NCBI GenBank assembly: GCA_000517565.1
Contig: CP007051.1
Span: 643,039-707,038 of the forward strand
DNA length: 64,000 bases
Direction of reading: 5' to 3'
DNA from: Desulfurella acetivorans A63
Lineage (GTDB): Bacteria > Campylobacterota_A > Desulfurellia > Desulfurellales > Desulfurellaceae
Each line of letters opens with the position of its first letter. Position 1 is the first letter of the stretch. A program made the translations under genes and the position numbers. This document shows positions 54,057 through 63,633 of the stretch, piece by piece. The notes below the pieces were generated by a model. The model was not told the DNA's origin and ran no database searches. It saw nothing but the letters and a program-made list of their open reading frames with translations.

Positions 54057-54896
54057 AAAATAGTTAATTTCAAATGGGTTTTTAGCTACAAGACAAACAT
54101 TAGATAACGCTTCAATTTTTGCCTGAGCAGATTCGTCTTTTATAGATACAATTGCTCCAGCATGACCCATCTTTTTTTGTTTTGGTGCATTTTTGCCAGC
54201 AATATATGCAATAACTTTTTTTGACATGCTTTTTATTGTATCTAGGGCTTTAATTTCTAAATTTCCGCCAATTTCGCCAATCACAATAACGCATTTAGTT
54301 TGGGGATCGTTTTCAAAAAGGCTCAATATTTCAGCAAAACTCATACCCAAAACTGCATCACCACCAATACCTAAAGCTGTCGAAATACCATAACCTGCTT
54401 CTTTTAACTGCAAGGCAATCTCATACATAAGCGTACCTGACCTTGAAACCAGGCCAATATTGCCTTTGTTAAATATTTGCTCTGGCATGATACCAAGCTT
54501 GCACTCATTTGGTGATATTATACCTGGTGTATTTGGACCAATGATTTTCATGTCACTTTTTTGCGCAAATGCTTTGACTTTTAACATATCTTGCAAGGGT
54601 ATGCCTTCTGTTATTACAATCGCTAGTTTTATACCCGCATCTTGGGCTTCTAATATGGCATCTGCAGCACTATTTGCAGGCACAAATATCAAGCTTGTAT
54701 CTGCCTGCACATGCTGTAGAGCTTGATTGGCACAATTAAAAACAGGAATATCAAGTCCTTCAACGTATGATTTACCAAAACTAACACCTGCTACAATTTT
54801 TGTACCGTATTGCAAGCAAAGTTTTGTATGCAATATACCTTGCTTGCCAAGACCCTGTACTATTGCTTTAGTTGATGTGTTAATTAATATACTCAA
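54036..54896 (-). CDS. sucD: succinate--CoA ligase (ADP-forming) alpha subunit
   Basis: The 286-residue protein has the CoA-binding Rossmann start (VQGLGKQGILHTKLCLQYGTKIVAG), GPNTPGIISPNECKLGIMP and the phospho-His segment KKMGHAGAIVS (His about 243). With SucC it interconverts succinyl-CoA and succinate with substrate-level phosphorylation. The start overlaps sucC by 4 bp. The C-terminus converges on the PhnD-like gene. Confidence 0.95.
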   Translation of the reverse strand: MSILINTSTKAIVQGLGKQGILHTKLCLQYGTKIVAGVSFGKSYVEGLDIPVFNCANQALQHVQADTSLIFVPANSAADAILEAQDAGIKLAIVITEGIPLQDMLKVKAFAQKSDMKIIGPNTPGIISPNECKLGIMPEQIFNKGNIGLVSRSGTLMYEIALQLKEAGYGISTALGIGGDAVLGMSFAEILSLFENDPQTKCVIVIGEIGGNLEIKALDTIKSMSKKVIAYIAGKNAPKQKKMGHAGAIVSIKDESAQAKIEALSNVCLVAKNPFEINYFLRNLSI

Positions 54897-56053
54897 TTTT
54901 TTTCTCCAGCAAGAAGTATGGTTTTTTCAATGCCTTCTCTTAAGTTTTTTGCCATACTGATGTTGCTTTTTTTGTAAGCATTTAAAATATCAATTGCTTC
55001 TTTTTTGTTTGCGCCTTCAAGTCTAGCAACAATCGGCAAATTAAAGCTATAGGCATCGCAGAAATCTACCAAAGCTTGTGCAACTATATCGCATCTTACA
55101 ATGCCTCCAATAATATTGACAAATATAACTTTTACCCTTGTATCCTGGTGGATAATCTCTAACGCTTTAAAAATTGATTCTTTGGTAGCACTGCCTTTTA
55201 TATCCAAAAAATTTGCACATTTGCCACCGAAGTCTTCTATTGTATCCAAACAAGCCATTGCAAGCCCTGCCCCATTAACCACCATAGCAATATTTCCATC
55301 TAGCCTTACATAATTTAAGTTATTTTGGCTTGCTTGAAACTCAAGGGGCTCTTGTTGTAATATGTCTGTATATGATAGGATTTTTTCCTGTCTAAAAAGT
55401 GCGTTATCATCTATTACAATTTTTGCATCAAGTGCAAAAAAATCACTACCGGTATCAAGCAAAGGGTTTATTTCTAAAAGCTCTGCATCGATATCTTTGT
55501 AAAGCATAAAAAGTTTTGATATTAAAATTACAAAATTATTTGCTTTATCTTTTTCAAAATTAAAAGCGCATGCCGCTTTTTTTGCGTAAAATTTGGAAAA
55601 ACCCAGAAGTGGATCTATACAGACCGTATTGCTTTTGTTTACTTTGAAGGTTTCTTGAATATCTACTCCACCTTCTTTTGAAACAAGTATAGTATTGCAT
55701 TGATTGTTTCTATCCGCAAAAATGCTTACATATAGCTCTTGATTACCCAGTAGAGCTTCTTCAATATAGACAGCAGATACAATTTTTCCTTCTTTTGGCG
55801 TTTGTGGCGTTATTATGCGTTTGCCTAAGAATTTTTTACAGAAGCTAATAGCTTCTTGCTTATTATAAATTTTTTGAATGCCACCAGCTTTGTTTCTTGC
55901 TCCCGCGTGAATCTGCACTTTTGCAATGTAGGTTTTACCTGTTTCAAATGGTATGCTATCTATTTGTTTCGTATTTGTTACGACAAAACCTTTAGGTATA
56001 TTTACACCATATCTTACTAATAATTCTTTTGCTTGATATTCGTGTATATTCAT
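54893..56053 (-). CDS. sucC: succinate--CoA ligase (ADP-forming) beta subunit
   Basis: The 386-residue ATP-grasp protein starts MNIHEYQAKELLVRYGVNIP, with KVQIHAGARNKAGGI, LEINPLL and GIVRCDIVAQALVDF. It binds nucleotide and forms the dimer interface with SucD. It lies 46 bp after rimO with its own likely promoter: TTGAAA (56086-56091), 17 bp, TAATGT (56063-56068), about 9 bp before the ATG and without a Shine-Dalgarno, hence a leader of only about 3 bases. Confidence 0.95.
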   Translation of the reverse strand: MNIHEYQAKELLVRYGVNIPKGFVVTNTKQIDSIPFETGKTYIAKVQIHAGARNKAGGIQKIYNKQEAISFCKKFLGKRIITPQTPKEGKIVSAVYIEEALLGNQELYVSIFADRNNQCNTILVSKEGGVDIQETFKVNKSNTVCIDPLLGFSKFYAKKAACAFNFEKDKANNFVILISKLFMLYKDIDAELLEINPLLDTGSDFFALDAKIVIDDNALFRQEKILSYTDILQQEPLEFQASQNNLNYVRLDGNIAMVVNGAGLAMACLDTIEDFGGKCANFLDIKGSATKESIFKALEIIHQDTRVKVIFVNIIGGIVRCDIVAQALVDFCDAYSFNLPIVARLEGANKKEAIDILNAYKKSNISMAKNLREGIEKTILLAGEKN

Positions 56054-56099
56054 TTGTAAACTACATTAGCATACTTTAAACTTTTTTTCAAATACAAGT

Positions 56100-57332
56100 T
56101 TACTCATAGAGGTCGTAGAAGCTTGACTTTGATATTACTATATCTTCAAAATCTCCTACTTGCCTTTCTCTTTTTAGTTTAACTAAACCGTCTATTTCTG
56201 GGGCATCTAAAAAGCTTCTTGCTATTTTTGGACCATCTATAATCACTTTTAATTTTTTGCCAATAAATCGTTCTAAGTTTTTTTTGCTTAATCTTTTTTG
56301 TGTATCAAGCAATAGTGCTTTTCTTTTTCTTTTTGTATTATAGGCAACAACATTACCATAAGTGGCACTTTTTGTATTTTCTTCTTTTGAGTATTCAAAT
56401 GCTCCAAGCCTATCAATCCTGTAATTGTTTATAAAATCCAAAATCTCGTTAAAATCTTTTTCCTCTTCGAAAGGGAAACCTACTATAAAAGTTGATCGTA
56501 TGGCAACATCGTACTTTAAAAGCTTATCAAATAAATTGCATATAAATTTCTTATCATAGTTTCTTTGCATGAGTTTTAGTATTTTATTACTTACATGCTG
56601 AAGTGGTATATCAAAATATGGCACAATTCTGGGTGTTGAGGCAATTGTTTCTATTAAATCATCAGTTATAGAAGTTGGGTATAAATAAAGCACCCTTATC
56701 CAATAATTGCCTTCAATTTTTGATAAATCATTTAAAAGGCTTGAGAGATTATTATTGTTATAGCAAGATGTATCTTGAGCTATAAGAATAATTTCTCTTA
56801 CGCCTTTTTCAAGCAATTGGATAAATTCGCTTTTTATATATTCTGGATTTTTTTGTCTGTATGGACCTCTTATTTGAGGTATTGTACAAAAACTGCAATT
56901 ATGATGGCAACCATCGGATATACGTAAATACGCATAAGGATACGTTGTTACAATTCTTTTTTCAATTTCAAAAGGTTTGGCAAAATCGCAGTAATTAAAT
57001 TTTTTGTTTAAATTAACAAAATTTGCACTGTTTGTATCTATAAACACATCAATTTCTGGGATTTGCGATTCAATTTGATTTTTAAACCTGCTAATAAGAC
57101 AGCCTGCTACTACAAGTTTTTGGTTTTCTTTTTTGTTTTGAGCGATTTCTAAAATTGTATTTATAGACTCTTTAATTGCTTTTTGAATAAAAGCGCACGT
57201 ATTTATAAATAATATGTCGGCTTTTTCTGGATCGTATACAAATTCAATATTTTGTTTTGAAAAGATATAAAGTATATTTTCAGTGTCAACCAAATTTTTT
57301 GGACACCCTAAACTTATCACATAGCATTTCAT
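56100..57332 (-). CDS. rimO: ribosomal protein S12 methylthiotransferase
   Basis: The 410-residue radical-SAM enzyme has an N-terminal MTTase domain with cluster Cys at 10, 46 and 78 (SLGCPKN, FINTCAF, VAGCLIS), the radical cluster Cys at 142, 146 and 149 (SDGCHHNCSFCTIP) and a C-terminal TRAM domain (KLKVIIDGPKIARS). SLGCPKNLVDTE marks RimO rather than MiaB. It methylthiolates Asp-89 of protein S12 (E. coli numbering). The start overlaps purL by 4 bp. Confidence 0.95.
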   Translation of the reverse strand: MKCYVISLGCPKNLVDTENILYIFSKQNIEFVYDPEKADILFINTCAFIQKAIKESINTILEIAQNKKENQKLVVAGCLISRFKNQIESQIPEIDVFIDTNSANFVNLNKKFNYCDFAKPFEIEKRIVTTYPYAYLRISDGCHHNCSFCTIPQIRGPYRQKNPEYIKSEFIQLLEKGVREIILIAQDTSCYNNNNLSSLLNDLSKIEGNYWIRVLYLYPTSITDDLIETIASTPRIVPYFDIPLQHVSNKILKLMQRNYDKKFICNLFDKLLKYDVAIRSTFIVGFPFEEEKDFNEILDFINNYRIDRLGAFEYSKEENTKSATYGNVVAYNTKRKRKALLLDTQKRLSKKNLERFIGKKLKVIIDGPKIARSFLDAPEIDGLVKLKRERQVGDFEDIVISKSSFYDLYE

Positions 57333-59485
57333 GAGAGTATTTTTCTAAGTGTTGAGCTTTTAGCTTTTTTTATATCATCAATGGATACATTTATTAAATT
57401 GTTTATCTTTAGAGTCTGTTCTTGTGTGGTAAAGCCTAATCTGTAAGCATTTATGCCACTTTCGTAAGCAATGGATTCTATAGCGTCAAAATCTTGATTT
57501 TTAATTTCGATGATAATATTTGCTTGCGATTCGCTAAATAAGAATTCGTGTGGATTAGAATTTATGTTTATTTTAATATCGCACCCAATATTGTTTTCGC
57601 ACATAGAAGCCAGACAACATGCAAGCCCACCCATTGAAATATCTTTTGCACTTATAATAAGCCTATGTTTTTTGTGTGCAATATCAAAAAATTTTTTTAA
57701 AGATAAATGCTGTTTGACTCTTGGGTCTGGAATTTTACCATCTATTTTATTATAGAACCAGTAAAGATACTGGCTTGCACCTAGGTTTAATTCAATATCA
57801 TTAAGTAAGACTATAGTATTATTAGCAAATTGAAATTGGCTTTTAAGCACATCTTGCATATTTGAGACACCAACCATTGCAATTGTAGGCGTTGGAAATA
57901 TGTTTTGTGAGGTTGTTTCGTTATATAAACTTACATTTCCGCTTACAACAGGTGTATTTAATTTAGCACATGTGTCTTTTATACCTTCAATGGATTGCAC
58001 AAACTGCCACATAATTTCTGGGTTTTGTGGGTTTCCGAAATTAAGACAATCTGTAATTGCTATTGGATCTCCGCCGCTTGCAATTATATTTCTATAACTT
58101 TCCAGCACAGCTATAGCAGACCCATTATAAGGGTCAAGATAACAATATATGGGGTTTACGCTTGTGCTTGCAAAAACAGCCATACCTGTTTGCTTTACAG
58201 CTATTGCGCATGCATCGCCTTCTGGCCCCTTTAGTGTATTTGTTTGGACTGTTGAGTCATATTGCTCAAAAATTGGCGATTTATCGCATAAATTTGGGCT
58301 TGAAATCAACGACAAAAGCTTGCTTGATAAGTCATCAGGTGCTTCAAGTTCAATTTCTTTGTTTATTTTATCGATGTAAGCAGGTTTTTTATATTTTCTA
58401 TCATAAACAGGTGCTTCGATTAAGTCTAACTCAAACTCCCCTACAATATCATTTTTGTAGTAAAGAACGACTTTTTTGTCTTTTATTACTTTTCCTATAA
58501 TAGTTGCATCTAAACTCCATTTTTTAAATATATCTAAAATCTCTTTACTATTTTTAGGCTCAGCTATTATAAGCATTCGCTCCTGGCTTTCAGACAACAT
58601 TATTTCAAGTGGTGTCATTGATTCTCTCAAAGGCACATTATCAAGATACAATTCAACACCTAAGCCACCTTTTTCAACCATCTCAAATGCACTGGAAGTA
58701 AGGCCTGCTGCACCCATATCTTGTATTGCTTCAATTAAAGATTTGTCCATTACTTCCAAACAGGCTTCTATTAAAAGCTTTTCTGTAAAAGGGTCCCCAA
58801 TTTGGACTGTTGGTCGGTTTTTTATTGATTCTTCGTCAAACGAACTTGAAGCCATAGTGGCACCGTGTATCCCATCTTTGCCAGTTTTTGATCCCACGTA
58901 TATCACATCTGCGCCAACTGTTTTTGCTATGCTTAAAAAAATCTTTTCTTTTTTTGCTATACCTAAAGTAAATGCATTAACTAGAATATTGTTGTTATAG
59001 CAATCCAAAAACATAGTTTGACCGCTTGCAGTGGGAACTCCAACGCAATTGCCATAATCACCAACACCTCTTACTACACCGTCAAGCAAATATGGTGTTT
59101 TTGGGTGATTCAGTGTACCAAAAAATAACGCATCCATATTAAGTACTGGTCTTGCACCCATAGTAAAGACATCTCTTAATATACCTCCAACGCCAGTTGC
59201 AGCACCGTTATATGGGTCAATGTATGATGGGTGATTATGAGATTCCATTTTAAAAACAGCTACATAACCATCTCCAATATCGATTACACCTGCATTTTCC
59301 CCAGGACCTATGACAACCTTATCAGATTTTGTTGGGAGTTTTTTTAAATGAATTTTTGATGATTTGTAACTGCAATGTTCGCTCCATAATGAAAAAATTA
59401 TGGCTTCTTCAATCTCAGTTGGTTTTCTTTTAAGTCTACTTTCAAGTAAAGCTAATTCTTCTGGTTCAAGAAAATGTTTTGTCAT
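57329..59485 (-). CDS. purL: phosphoribosylformylglycinamidine synthase subunit PurL (small form)
   Basis: The 718-residue PurL of the small type (without the glutaminase, which is PurQ) shows LWSEHCSYKSSKIHLK, GIGDG-type loops, FKMESHNHPSYIDPYNGAATG, ASGQTMFLDCYN and VSGNVSLYNE. With PurQ and PurS it makes FGAM in purine synthesis. It lies between rpe and rimO with 4-bp overlaps on both sides, so translation is coupled. Confidence 0.96.
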   Translation of the reverse strand: MTKHFLEPEELALLESRLKRKPTEIEEAIIFSLWSEHCSYKSSKIHLKKLPTKSDKVVIGPGENAGVIDIGDGYVAVFKMESHNHPSYIDPYNGAATGVGGILRDVFTMGARPVLNMDALFFGTLNHPKTPYLLDGVVRGVGDYGNCVGVPTASGQTMFLDCYNNNILVNAFTLGIAKKEKIFLSIAKTVGADVIYVGSKTGKDGIHGATMASSSFDEESIKNRPTVQIGDPFTEKLLIEACLEVMDKSLIEAIQDMGAAGLTSSAFEMVEKGGLGVELYLDNVPLRESMTPLEIMLSESQERMLIIAEPKNSKEILDIFKKWSLDATIIGKVIKDKKVVLYYKNDIVGEFELDLIEAPVYDRKYKKPAYIDKINKEIELEAPDDLSSKLLSLISSPNLCDKSPIFEQYDSTVQTNTLKGPEGDACAIAVKQTGMAVFASTSVNPIYCYLDPYNGSAIAVLESYRNIIASGGDPIAITDCLNFGNPQNPEIMWQFVQSIEGIKDTCAKLNTPVVSGNVSLYNETTSQNIFPTPTIAMVGVSNMQDVLKSQFQFANNTIVLLNDIELNLGASQYLYWFYNKIDGKIPDPRVKQHLSLKKFFDIAHKKHRLIISAKDISMGGLACCLASMCENNIGCDIKININSNPHEFLFSESQANIIIEIKNQDFDAIESIAYESGINAYRLGFTTQEQTLKINNLINVSIDDIKKAKSSTLRKILS

Positions 59486-60144
59486 ACTACAATCCTCGTT
59501 AATTCTTTAAATTTTCTAACAAATTCATGTATATTTTTAAATAATGCACTTCCTACAATAATTTCGTTTGCTCCTGCATCTATTAAATTTTTAATATTAT
59601 TTAAATTTACACCACCATCAACCTGTATAACATAATCAAGGTTGTTTGTGTATTTATATTTTGCTAAATACTCTATTTTTCTTAAGCTATTTTCAATAAA
59701 TATCTGACCGCCAAATCCTGGATTTACAGACATAACAAGCACACCATCAACATAATCTAAAATGTAATCTAAAACAATAGGAGAAGTTGCTGGATTTATG
59801 GAAACTAAAGCTCTTATTTTTTTTTCTTTAATGGTGTTAATAAGTCTATTTAAATGAATATCTGCTTCTTGATGCACGCTTATAGAATAAGCGCCTGCAT
59901 TTGCAAATTTTTCTATCCAAAAAGAGGGATTTTCTACCATAAGGTGGACATCTAGAGCTAGATTTGAGATCGAGTGAATTTGCTTTACAATATCGGGACC
60001 TATTGTTATGTTTGGTACGAAATGACCATCCATGATATCTAAATGTAACATGTCGCAACCTGAATCTTGAATCTCTTTAATTTCGTTTTCAAGTCTTAAA
60101 AAATTGCATGATAAAATTGAAGCTAAAAGTTTAATTTGTATCAT
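59482..60144 (-). CDS. rpe: ribulose-phosphate 3-epimerase
   Basis: The protein of about 220 residues is a TIM barrel with ASILSCNFLRLENEIKEI, DMLHLDIMDGHFVPNITIGP, HLMVENP, MSVNPGFGGQIF and VDGGVNLNNI. It interconverts ribulose-5-phosphate and xylulose-5-phosphate. The start ATG 60142-60144 has GGAG 9 bp upstream. A TTG two codons earlier is possible. The start lies within the end of the CNNM gene. Confidence 0.95.
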   Translation of the reverse strand: MIQIKLLASILSCNFLRLENEIKEIQDSGCDMLHLDIMDGHFVPNITIGPDIVKQIHSISNLALDVHLMVENPSFWIEKFANAGAYSISVHQEADIHLNRLINTIKEKKIRALVSINPATSPIVLDYILDYVDGVLVMSVNPGFGGQIFIENSLRKIEYLAKYKYTNNLDYVIQVDGGVNLNNIKNLIDAGANEIIVGSALFKNIHEFVRKFKELTRIVV

Positions 60145-61138
60145 TTTCAATTTCTCCTACTATTTCTTCTATTATATCTTGTAAACTTACGACACCAATA
60201 CTTGATCTGTGATCATCAACTACAATAAGCAAATGACTTTTTCGCTTTATCATAAATTTAAATGCTCTATCGATTTTTATATTATAGTTAATAAATATCG
60301 GTTTTCTAGCTAGTGATAGGATTGTTTGATTTTCGTCAATATCAAATGCCCATTTTTTCTTTATTAAATCTTTTACATACAAAACGCCAACAATATTATT
60401 TCGTTTTTGCTTGTATATTGGTATTCTGTTGTATTTTAGGTTACTTAAATGTTTTATGAAGGAATCAACTTTTGTGTTCGCTTCAAACATTAGTACCTTC
60501 CTCAGTGGTATCATTATATCTTTTATTTGTTTTTCTTCAAACTCAAAAACATTTTCTATCATTTGTTGTTCTTGTTTATCAAAAATATTTTTTGAGTTTG
60601 CTACAATATTTTTAAACTCTTTTTCTGTTATAGTTAAAACATTTTCTTGTTTTAGGTTTTTAAATAAAAACCTTTTAAAAAAATTTATTATACTAGTGAA
60701 AATACTAACGATAGGCGAAGTAATTTTAAATAAAATGTAAAGAGGCCTGGCAAATAATGTAGATATAAAAATATTGTTTTTAACAGCTATGCTTTTTGGT
60801 GTAATTTCACCAAAAAGAAGCAACAAAAAGACAACAATTCCGCTTGATATGGCAAGATATTTATTTCCAAATAACGCTTGAAATATATTTGCAAATAAAA
60901 TAGATGCAAATATATTTACAAATTCATTTAATATAAGCAACATCGTTATAAAGCTTTCAGAATTTGATAAAAGATTAGTTATTATTTCGTAAGTTTTTTG
61001 ATTTTTATATCTAATATGGAAAAGATGCTTAGCTTTTAGCGAAAAGATAGCAGTTTCAGACGAAGATAAAAAAGCACTTAAAGCTAATGTTATAATAAAA
61101 AGTAAAATTTTAAATAAATCAGAAATGTTTAAATCCAT
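60131..61138 (-). CDS. CNNM/DUF21 transmembrane protein with two CBS domains
   Basis: The 335-residue protein has a DUF21 membrane domain with about four helices (LFIITLALSAFLSSSETAIFSL, FITMLLILNEFVNIFASILF, ISSGIVVFLLLLFGEITPKSIA), then CBS repeats (IKDIMIPLRKVLMFEANTKV, VVDDHRSSIGVVSLQDIIEEIVGEI). GEITPKS is a family hallmark. It stops after the CBS pair, with no C-terminal CorC/HlyC domain. Members are linked to magnesium or cobalt export. It overlaps thiL by 20 bp. Confidence 0.88.
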   Translation of the reverse strand: MDLNISDLFKILLFIITLALSAFLSSSETAIFSLKAKHLFHIRYKNQKTYEIITNLLSNSESFITMLLILNEFVNIFASILFANIFQALFGNKYLAISSGIVVFLLLLFGEITPKSIAVKNNIFISTLFARPLYILFKITSPIVSIFTSIINFFKRFLFKNLKQENVLTITEKEFKNIVANSKNIFDKQEQQMIENVFEFEEKQIKDIMIPLRKVLMFEANTKVDSFIKHLSNLKYNRIPIYKQKRNNIVGVLYVKDLIKKKWAFDIDENQTILSLARKPIFINYNIKIDRAFKFMIKRKSHLLIVVDDHRSSIGVVSLQDIIEEIVGEIENDTN

Positions 61139-62039
61139 ATTTTTGTGGTATAATGATTTCGCCTTTATTATAGATTATTATTTTTTTACTATTATTTGTG
61201 TATCCGATTAATTTTATATCGTTAATTTCAAGCAATGAATTTCTATGTTTTTTATCAGCGCAAAACAATAGCTCGTAATCTTCACCGAATGTAATTTTGT
61301 CAATATTGCTTAAATGTTTGCTTTCGCACAAATTTATGTTTTCTAAAAAGATATCCATACCTATATTGCTTGATGTGCAAATGTGCATAGCATCTTGCAA
61401 AAGTCCATCACTTATATCTATCATAGCAGTTGCGTAAGGTTTTATTTTGTCAATTAAATCTATTCTTGCTTGTGGGGCCAAAAATTTTTCAAGACACTCG
61501 TTGCTTTCTGTAACATTATTTTTTAGCGCAAAAAAACCGCATGCAGCGCAACCAATTTTACCAGTTACATAAACATCCTGGTTTGCTTTTGCGCTTGAGC
61601 GCAAAATAGGTTTATCGGTTTCTCCTATCAAAGTTATGTTTATAGATAGTTTGTCATCTTTTGTTGTGTTGCCGCCAAGTAAAAATATGTTGTTTTTTGA
61701 AAAGTTTTTTTGTAGGCTATCCAAAAACATTTCTAAACTAGAAGTCTTCATTTCTGGGTTTAAAGATAAAGATAAAAAAGCCCATTTTGGATAGCCGCCG
61801 CAGGCTACTATATCACTTATATTAATATTTATTGCTTTTATTGCAAGCTTATCCATCGGGTGATTGCTAAAAAAATGTACATTTTCTATTAATGTATCAA
61901 CGGTTACAAGCAAGTTGGTTTTGTCAAAAGGTAAAACTGCGCAATCATCGCCAATACCTATAGCATTTTCGGGATTATCAAAAAGCTTTTTTATTTTTTC
62001 TATAAGGCCAAATTCGCCTAAGTCTTTTATTGTATTCAT
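61119..62039 (-). CDS. thiL: thiamine-monophosphate kinase
   Basis: The 306-residue protein starts KDLGEFGLIEKIKKLF, with IGIGDDCAVL, VTVDTLIENVHFF, GYPKWAFLSLSL, MIDISDGLLQDAMHI and GEDYELLF, as in ThiL (AIR-synthase fold). It makes thiamine diphosphate from thiamine monophosphate using ATP and magnesium. It follows rarA directly and overlaps the CNNM gene. It is shorter than average at its C-terminus. Confidence 0.94.
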   Translation of the reverse strand: MNTIKDLGEFGLIEKIKKLFDNPENAIGIGDDCAVLPFDKTNLLVTVDTLIENVHFFSNHPMDKLAIKAININISDIVACGGYPKWAFLSLSLNPEMKTSSLEMFLDSLQKNFSKNNIFLLGGNTTKDDKLSINITLIGETDKPILRSSAKANQDVYVTGKIGCAACGFFALKNNVTESNECLEKFLAPQARIDLIDKIKPYATAMIDISDGLLQDAMHICTSSNIGMDIFLENINLCESKHLSNIDKITFGEDYELLFCADKKHRNSLLEINDIKLIGYTNNSKKIIIYNKGEIIIPQKYGFKHF

Positions 62040-63176
62040 TTACTCTATTTTATCGTTTTCTTTTTTGTAGAAATATTTTAATTTTTTTTCTAAATACTCT
62101 TGTGTTACAAAACTGCCTTTAAAATTATGCGGATATAAGTAATCTTTCGAATTTGTTTTTAAATGTTTTGGGACATTAAGTAACAAACCATTTTTAACAT
62201 CAGCTTGTGCTTTATTTATAGCTATATATGCTGAATTAGATTTTTTGGCTAAAGCCAGATAAATTGTGCAAAATGCTAAATTGATTCTTGCTTCTGGCAT
62301 TCCAATATTTTGAACGATAAAAAGCGTGCTTGCAGCAATATTAACAGCATCTTTATCAGCAAGGCCGATATCTTCGCTTGATAATATGCACAGCCTTCTT
62401 GCTATAAATTCTGGATCTTCTCCACCTTCTAACATTCTTGCAAGGTAATATATAGCTGCATCTGGATCTGAGCCCCTTATGCTTTTAATAAATGCCGAAA
62501 TAAAATCATAGTGATCCTGTAGATTATCATATGACAGATCTATATTAAAGAGATTTTCTACATCTTTTTTTGTAATGCGTTTCAAATTTAGAGCAAGGAG
62601 TATATTCATTAATTTCCTTGCATCGTGATTTGACTGCTTGATTATTATGAAACGCGCATCATTATCTATCTTAATGCCATGCAAGCAAACTCTATCTAAA
62701 AGTATTGATAGATCTTTTTCACTTAAACCTTTAAATTCATAAACAAACAATCTTGAACGCAATGCTTTGTTTAACCTAAAATATGGATTGTGAAATGATG
62801 TCCCAATAAGTATAACATTGTTTTCAAGGAAAGATAGCAAATAATCTTGTTGTTTTTGATCTAGTCTATGTATTTCATCTATTAGCAAAAGTGTTGGTTT
62901 ATCTGTTAAAGATGATTTTATATCTTTAAGAGTTGAAATTGAAGCATTTAAGTATATATAGTCTAAATTTTTTTTCTTTGCTATAAGTTTTGCGTATGTG
63001 GTTTTTCCACTGCCTGGTGGCCCAAACAATATTAAAGATGGAAAGTATGTATTATTATGGTAAAAATTATAAAGAGGTTTTCCTTTAGAAAAAAGGTGAT
63101 CTTGACCAACTAACTGATCAAAAGTTTCAATTTCAAAAGCACTTTTGACGATGTTTTCTATTGTTTCGTCTTCCAT
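62040..63176 (-). CDS. rarA: replication-associated recombination protein A (MgsA/RarA AAA+ ATPase)
   Basis: The 378-residue AAA+ protein has DQLVGQDHLFSKGKPLYNFY, Walker A LFGPPGSGKTTYAKLI, Walker B TLLLIDEIHRLDQKQQDYLL, and the RarA C-terminal text IRGSDPDAAIYYLARMLEGG and EFIARRLCILSSEDIG. It acts at stalled forks with single-strand-binding protein. It is shorter than E. coli RarA (447). Its promoter and start suggest a leaderless mRNA. It is the first gene of a long minus-strand run. Confidence 0.93.
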   Translation of the reverse strand: MEDETIENIVKSAFEIETFDQLVGQDHLFSKGKPLYNFYHNNTYFPSLILFGPPGSGKTTYAKLIAKKKNLDYIYLNASISTLKDIKSSLTDKPTLLLIDEIHRLDQKQQDYLLSFLENNVILIGTSFHNPYFRLNKALRSRLFVYEFKGLSEKDLSILLDRVCLHGIKIDNDARFIIIKQSNHDARKLMNILLALNLKRITKKDVENLFNIDLSYDNLQDHYDFISAFIKSIRGSDPDAAIYYLARMLEGGEDPEFIARRLCILSSEDIGLADKDAVNIAASTLFIVQNIGMPEARINLAFCTIYLALAKKSNSAYIAINKAQADVKNGLLLNVPKHLKTNSKDYLYPHNFKGSFVTQEYLEKKLKYFYKKENDKIE

Positions 63177-63183
63177 TGTTTAA

Positions 63184-63211
63184 ATTTTACCAATTTTAAC
63201 AGAAAAATCAA
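63184..63211 (-). promoter_or_regulatory. promoter of rarA, predicted leaderless
   Basis: Minus strand TTGATT (63206-63211), 16 bp, TAAAAT (63184-63189), then TTAAACA and the ATG at 63176. No Shine-Dalgarno. Confidence 0.65.
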
Positions 63212-63218
63212 ATTTTTA

Positions 63219-63246
63219 TTGAAAATTTATAAAAACATTATATAAT
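63219..63246 (+). promoter_or_regulatory. promoter of the Rrf2-family gene, predicted leaderless
   Basis: TTGAAA (63219-63224), 16 bp, TATAAT (63241-63246), then CCAAAT and the ATG at 63253. Transcription should begin at the A of the ATG. The -35 box is 7 bp from the -35 of the divergent rarA promoter. Confidence 0.75.
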
Positions 63247-63252
63247 CCAAAT

Positions 63253-63633
63253 ATGTTTTTGCCAACAAATGTAAGGTACAGTTTAAGATTTTTAATAGAA
63301 CTCAAAAAAAGCGATAAACCTTTGAGCCTTAAAAATATTTCTCAAACAACAAAAATTAGTGAAAATTATCTAAAGCAGCTTGCTGCCAAATTGGAAAAAC
63401 ATGATATAGTAAAAGGCAAAAAAGGCCATCATGGTGGCTATAAGATTTTAAAAACTGATGTATCGCTCAAGGATTTAATAGATATTTTTACTGAGGGTAT
63501 TAAATTAGCTCCTTGTGTACAGGATGGCTTTGTTTGCACACTTATCGAAAATTGCCCCTCTACAAAAATGTGGCAAGAAACAAACAAAGCCATAGAAAAG
63601 CTTTTTGAAGATATCAAATTAGAAAATTTTTAG
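63253..63633 (+). CDS. Rrf2-family transcriptional regulator with three Fe-S type cysteines
   Basis: The 126-residue protein has a winged helix (VRYSLRFLIELKKSDKPLSL, ISENYLKQLAAKLEKHDIVKGKKGHHGGYKI), with recognition helix about 35-47. Three Cys (88, 95, 101) lie in APCVQDGFVCTLIENCPS, the Fe-S ligand region of IscR, NsrR and RsrR types. It likely senses iron-sulfur status, nitric oxide or redox. Its target genes are unknown. It may control its own promoter and the back-to-back rarA promoter. Confidence 0.9.
   Translation: MFLPTNVRYSLRFLIELKKSDKPLSLKNISQTTKISENYLKQLAAKLEKHDIVKGKKGHHGGYKILKTDVSLKDLIDIFTEGIKLAPCVQDGFVCTLIENCPSTKMWQETNKAIEKLFEDIKLENF

Noticed and set aside
57510-59000. Several plus-strand open frames opposite purL
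   Set aside because: They lie opposite a full-length purL with diagnostic motifs and have no family resemblance.
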